Below the pieces are notes generated by a model that searched no databases, was not told the DNA's origin, and saw only the letters and a list, made by a program, of their open reading frames with translations. From the NCBI GenBank assembly GCA_018894105.1, contig CM032119.1, positions 14,277,246 through 14,341,245 of the forward strand: 64,000 bases of DNA. Reading direction: 5' to 3'. This stretch comes from Jacaranda mimosifolia (Eukaryota > Streptophyta > Magnoliopsida > Lamiales > Bignoniaceae). Shown piece after piece: positions 60,298-64,000 of the stretch; the stretch's first letter is position 1; each line of letters starts with the position of its first letter. The position numbers and the translations under genes were made by a program.

Positions 60298-62584
60298 TGT
60301 ATCCTAAAACTTTCACACTAATCCTTTATTTTTTTGGTGAAAGAGAGTGTAGCACAAGGATCCAATTATTAAAGCAAAAAAATAGCTAAATTAAACTCGG
60401 ATACACTCAATCCAAGGATCAAATCATGCTTCTAAAATTGGATTTTGTTGCAGAAAACTACCTTGATTGCTTAAAATCTAAGGTAGGAAAAAGATAAGGT
60501 TGAACTCTTCAATGCTGTCTCCTTCTGGAATAGCGGCAATTCGATAACATTTGCCCTAACAAAATACCTCTAAATTTGATGAAATTTGGATAGCACCTTA
60601 CCAACACCTTCAGGAATATCCACTAAAAATTCAACAAAAAACAAGATCGGCAAGTTCTTGAAAAATGCCTCCAAAGTTTCTACCCCTACTCTAAGAACTT
60701 AGCTATCCAAGTGTCTTGTCTCTAATGAAATGATCAACACCCCAAGGCAAGTCCCAATCAACAGAGATCGGGAACACTATAGGAAGAAGAAGAGATGAAG
60801 GCTAACTTTTAGGAGGGGAAGTGAAGAAGAATGTGTGAAACTTCAACACATGAGTGGATCACACTTTTTGGGGGAAAAAAAGAATCTAGCATGAATACTA
60901 AGCTATGTGGCTGGCCACCTCTATTTATAGAAGTGGAAGGGTGTGATGCAAATTGGCATCACATCTTCCCTAAGGCTTGGCGCCAACTAAGCAAGCAAGT
61001 TGCATGTGAAATGTGAATTTCACTTGAATTTGAATTTCATTTGGAGTCTTCATTCCATCTTATAAAATGTCATCTAAATAAATTCTAAACGCACCTCAAA
61101 TGAACTCATTCCCTCCAAAAATAATTCTTCACATTAATTAAATTAACTCCTTAATTTAATCAATTGATCTTGAATTAACTCCTTAAATCAACTAACTTAA
61201 CTCCTTAAGCCAACTAACTTAACTCCTTAAGCTAGAAAGTGTTAACTTAACCCCTTAAGTTAAGTTGACTAATTAATTGTCATATGGCACCAATTAAATT
61301 AACTCCTTAGTTTAATTGGTTTAATTTAATTCCTTAAATTATTTTGATCAATTTAACAATTAAATCAATCAAGCCAAAATGACCAAAAATTAGCCAACCA
61401 TTTTTCTCCACAAAATCAGTCACTAGGAATTTTTCTAACTCTTCGAAAATTCCCTTCATCATATAGAACTTCCTTTAGGCTTTTGTGTGTGACCCATTAT
61501 GTTCTACCATTCATTGGATACGAGCGTACAACTCTTGTGATATTTAGTATATCAAAATATTCACATTAGTTTAAACTCTTTTAAAATAATAACTCAATTC
61601 AATTAATCTCCATTAATTGAAGATGCCCCAATCTCCATGGTTGATGTCCAATCCCAAGCCCATGGAGCCCAACTAATTGGCCAAAATGAATATGCTCTTA
61701 GTAAACTATTCTAGCTCTACACTTGCCATGCAAATAGGGTACTTCCATCTCCTATCTCCTAAAAGAGGCCTAGGGCAAGATATTTGTCGGCTCCCTAATA
61801 GCATTGATAACTAGGTTTCTATTCCTAATGTTTGATTTTTCTTTCTGATCTCATCTTTGAAAAACTCCTTTTGCAAATCGTCATACTATCTTGCGCAAGG
61901 ATTTCGTGGAATCAATAATTATAGAATACATAGAAGAGCACTCGCCTTTCACAACGACAAGGAGATGGATCCCATCTTGGATCTCACAAACCTCTATACC
62001 TAAGTAGCTCATAAGCAAGATCAACCGGATGACCCACATAGTGTTCAAAGAAGAGTCAAAGCATGAGAACCTAAACATAAGGTTACCATGGATCCTTAGG
62101 TCTGAGGACTAATTATATACACTAGTGTAAGGTGGAGAACTTGCCATTACCAACTTACCACTGCATCCATCTAGTGGATTCTCCAGGTGGGCCTTCTGTG
62201 AACTTGTTCTCTAACAAGCACCTACTAACATGCACTCATGTCTAATATGAATTGCTCATGAAACAAAGCAATATCCAACCCCTTGGATTTATGCATTGTT
62301 AGTGCAAGTCTATTCAAATTTTAGATGCCCTGTCTCATAAGATTCTATGACTTGGAATATTTTAAAATCATGATCGTGTAAGACTTATTTCATGATCATC
62401 ACCCAGTGTATGACCAAGTCCTGTAGTCTTGTGTGATATAAGAGTTTCAACCAAATGCTAGTAAAGTAAAATAAGCACAAGATAAAGATGGCCACAGAAA
62501 TATGAATTTTATTCAATTAAGATTATATCAAAAGTGAAATGATTTACATGCCAATCTGATTAGTTGTGGATCAATATTCCAATA
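60295..62584 (-). mobile_element. Copia LTR, about 2.3 kb
   Basis: On the minus strand the LTR begins TATTGGAATATTGATCC (a TGTTGGAATAT-type start with G changed to A), directly after AAGTGGAAAA, a decayed polypurine tract. It ends with ..GGATACAACA near 60295. It is inserted in the gypsy integrase, so the five-base duplication cannot be confirmed without the other end; the boundary is uncertain by a few bases. The interior has TTAAG/CTTAA-rich repeats at about 61150-61330. Confidence 0.7.
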
Positions 62585-64000
62585 GTTTTCCACTTGCCCT
62601 AAAGCTAATCCCCTATAGTTTTAGGACCCATCTTCTCGAGATGTCCTTCAAAGACCTTTTGCATTAAGGGTTTTGTCAATAGATCTGCTATATTCTCTTA
62701 TGAGGCTACCCTCTCTACTTGGACGTCACCTCTATTAATGATCTCACGGGTCAAATGATATCACCTTAAAATGTGCTTGGATTGCTGATGAGATCTTGGC
62801 TCTTTAGCTTGCGCAACCGCTCCATTGTTGTCATAGAAGATAACTACAGGCTTAGTAATGCTAGGCACTATATCCAACTATTGGATGAAGTTCTTCATCC
62901 AAATATATTCCTTTGCAGCTTCTAAAGCCGCAATGTATTTTACCTCTGTGGTTGAGTCAGCCTTAGTATCTTATTTGGAACTTTTCCAATTCACTGTGCT
63001 GTCATTGAGGTAAAATAAATCTAGAAATAGATTTTAGGTCATCTATATTGAACTGGAAACTAGAATCCAAAAACCCCTCGAGTTTCAATTATCCATTGCC
63101 GTATACCAAAAATAAATCCTTAGTCATTCTCCAGTACCTAAGGATTACTTTAATAGCTTTCCAGTGACATTCATTGAGGTCGGATTGAAAGCGGATCGTA
63201 ACATTTAGTGCATGTGCTACATCTGACTTTGTACATTGAACTACATACATTATGCTCCATATAGCGGACGCATAAGGTATGTGGGATATTTTACGTCTTT
63301 CATCGTCAGTCTTAGGGGCCATAGACTTGAAGAGACGTAAATCGTGTTCCATTAGGATGGATCCCTTCTTGAATTCTTCCATACTAAACTTCTTTAGTAT
63401 CTTATCAATGTACGGTATTTGGAAAACCCCAGCATCCTCCTCGATCTATCTCTATGGATATATATTCATAATTCGTATGATGCTTATCCCAAATTCTTTA
63501 TGGAGAATTATGCAGATAACCATGCTTTCATACACTATAACATTTCTCTGTTATTGCTAACGAGAAGAATGTTATCAACATAAAACATAATAAATTGTAC
63601 ACTACTCCCACTAACCTTTTTGTACACATAAGGTTCATACACATTTTTGACAAAGCTAAACGATTTGATTGTCTTATCAAAATGTATGTTCCAACTTCGG
63701 GATGCCTGTTTGAGTCCATAAATAGATCTCTCGAGTTTGCAAACCTTTTGCTTACTCCATTTGGATGTAAAACCTTGTGTTGCTTAATATAGATTTTTTC
63801 TTCAATGTTTCCATTAAGGAAAGCGGTTTTCACATCCATTTACTATATCTCATAGCTATAATATGCTGCTATGGCAAGTAAAATCCTAATGAACTTAGGC
63901 ATTGCGATCGGTGAGAAAGTTTCCTCAAAATCAATACCAGATCTGTAGGTGTAACCCTTTGCCACTAGTCGCAACTTGAAGGTTATAACCTCTCCATCGA
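62585..64000 (-). pseudogene. Copia pol (reverse transcriptase / RNase H), decayed and cut by the window end
   Basis: Reading downward on the minus strand: GIDFEETFSPIA.. (near 63930), MDVKTAFLNGNIEEKIYIKQ (63839), then PYASAIWSIMYVVQCTKSDV and ALNVTIRFQSDLNECHWKAI (63290-63160), the RNase H part with STTEVKYIAALEAAKEYIWM (about 62980-62900), and NIADLLTKPLMQK at about 62670 before the polypurine tract. These are conserved Ty1/copia blocks in the expected order. Frameshifts and stops (for instance after MDVKTAFLNG..HKVLHPNG) show the copy is dead. The gag, protease and integrase would lie beyond the right edge. Confidence 0.85.

Overview
This is plant nuclear DNA, most likely from a eudicot. 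It is AT-rich, its genes are split by GT..AG introns, and almost everything outside one host gene is transposable-element (TE) sequence. The only complete host gene I can defend is a KANADI2-type GARP transcription factor on the minus strand (13486-18330). I rebuilt it as six exons in consistent phase, giving 362 residues. The species cannot be named from the sequence alone.

Layout. 1-13.4 kb: intergenic DNA crowded with small non-autonomous elements. These are two PIF/Harbinger-like MITEs with TAA duplications (2508-2896, 11260-11596), a hAT-type MITE with an 8-bp duplication (11831-12571), two Mutator-like elements carrying GC-rich cores (4098-5620, about 5701-7838), and an almost perfect 154-bp-arm palindrome (3147-3460). 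13.5-18.7 kb: the KANADI2-like gene and its leader. 20.4-24.4 kb: a decayed hAT element with a transposase pseudogene. 24775-36861: a 12.1-kb CACTA (En/Spm) element flanked by TAT duplications. It holds decayed TNP2-like and Transposase_24-like genes plus two correctly phased exons that look captured from a host leucine-rich-repeat receptor kinase.

36.9-42.4 kb: a tRNA-like relic, one Mutator-like end, and a decayed CACTA fragment. 42.4-60.3 kb: the remains of a Ty3/gypsy element of Tat/Retand type. It has an LTR-like region with a TATA box, an ORF on the plus strand (gypsy-type transposon domain), and integrase sequence on the opposite strand. The plus-strand ORF is split by a second CACTA element (44956-57515, ACT duplications). 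That element in turn carries a PIF-like insertion (47319-48846), a 3.6-kb solo LTR (50696-54289, ATATA duplications), a hAT MITE (56365-56923) and a Mutator-like element. 60.3-64 kb: a Copia element on the minus strand (long LTR plus decayed reverse transcriptase/RNase H) that interrupts the gypsy integrase and runs off the window.

The target-site duplications let the order of insertion be read: gypsy first, then Copia and CACTA-2 into it, then the smaller elements into CACTA-2. No TE gene in the window is intact, so none appears able to move on its own proteins. The KANADI2 locus is the one region under visible coding constraint.
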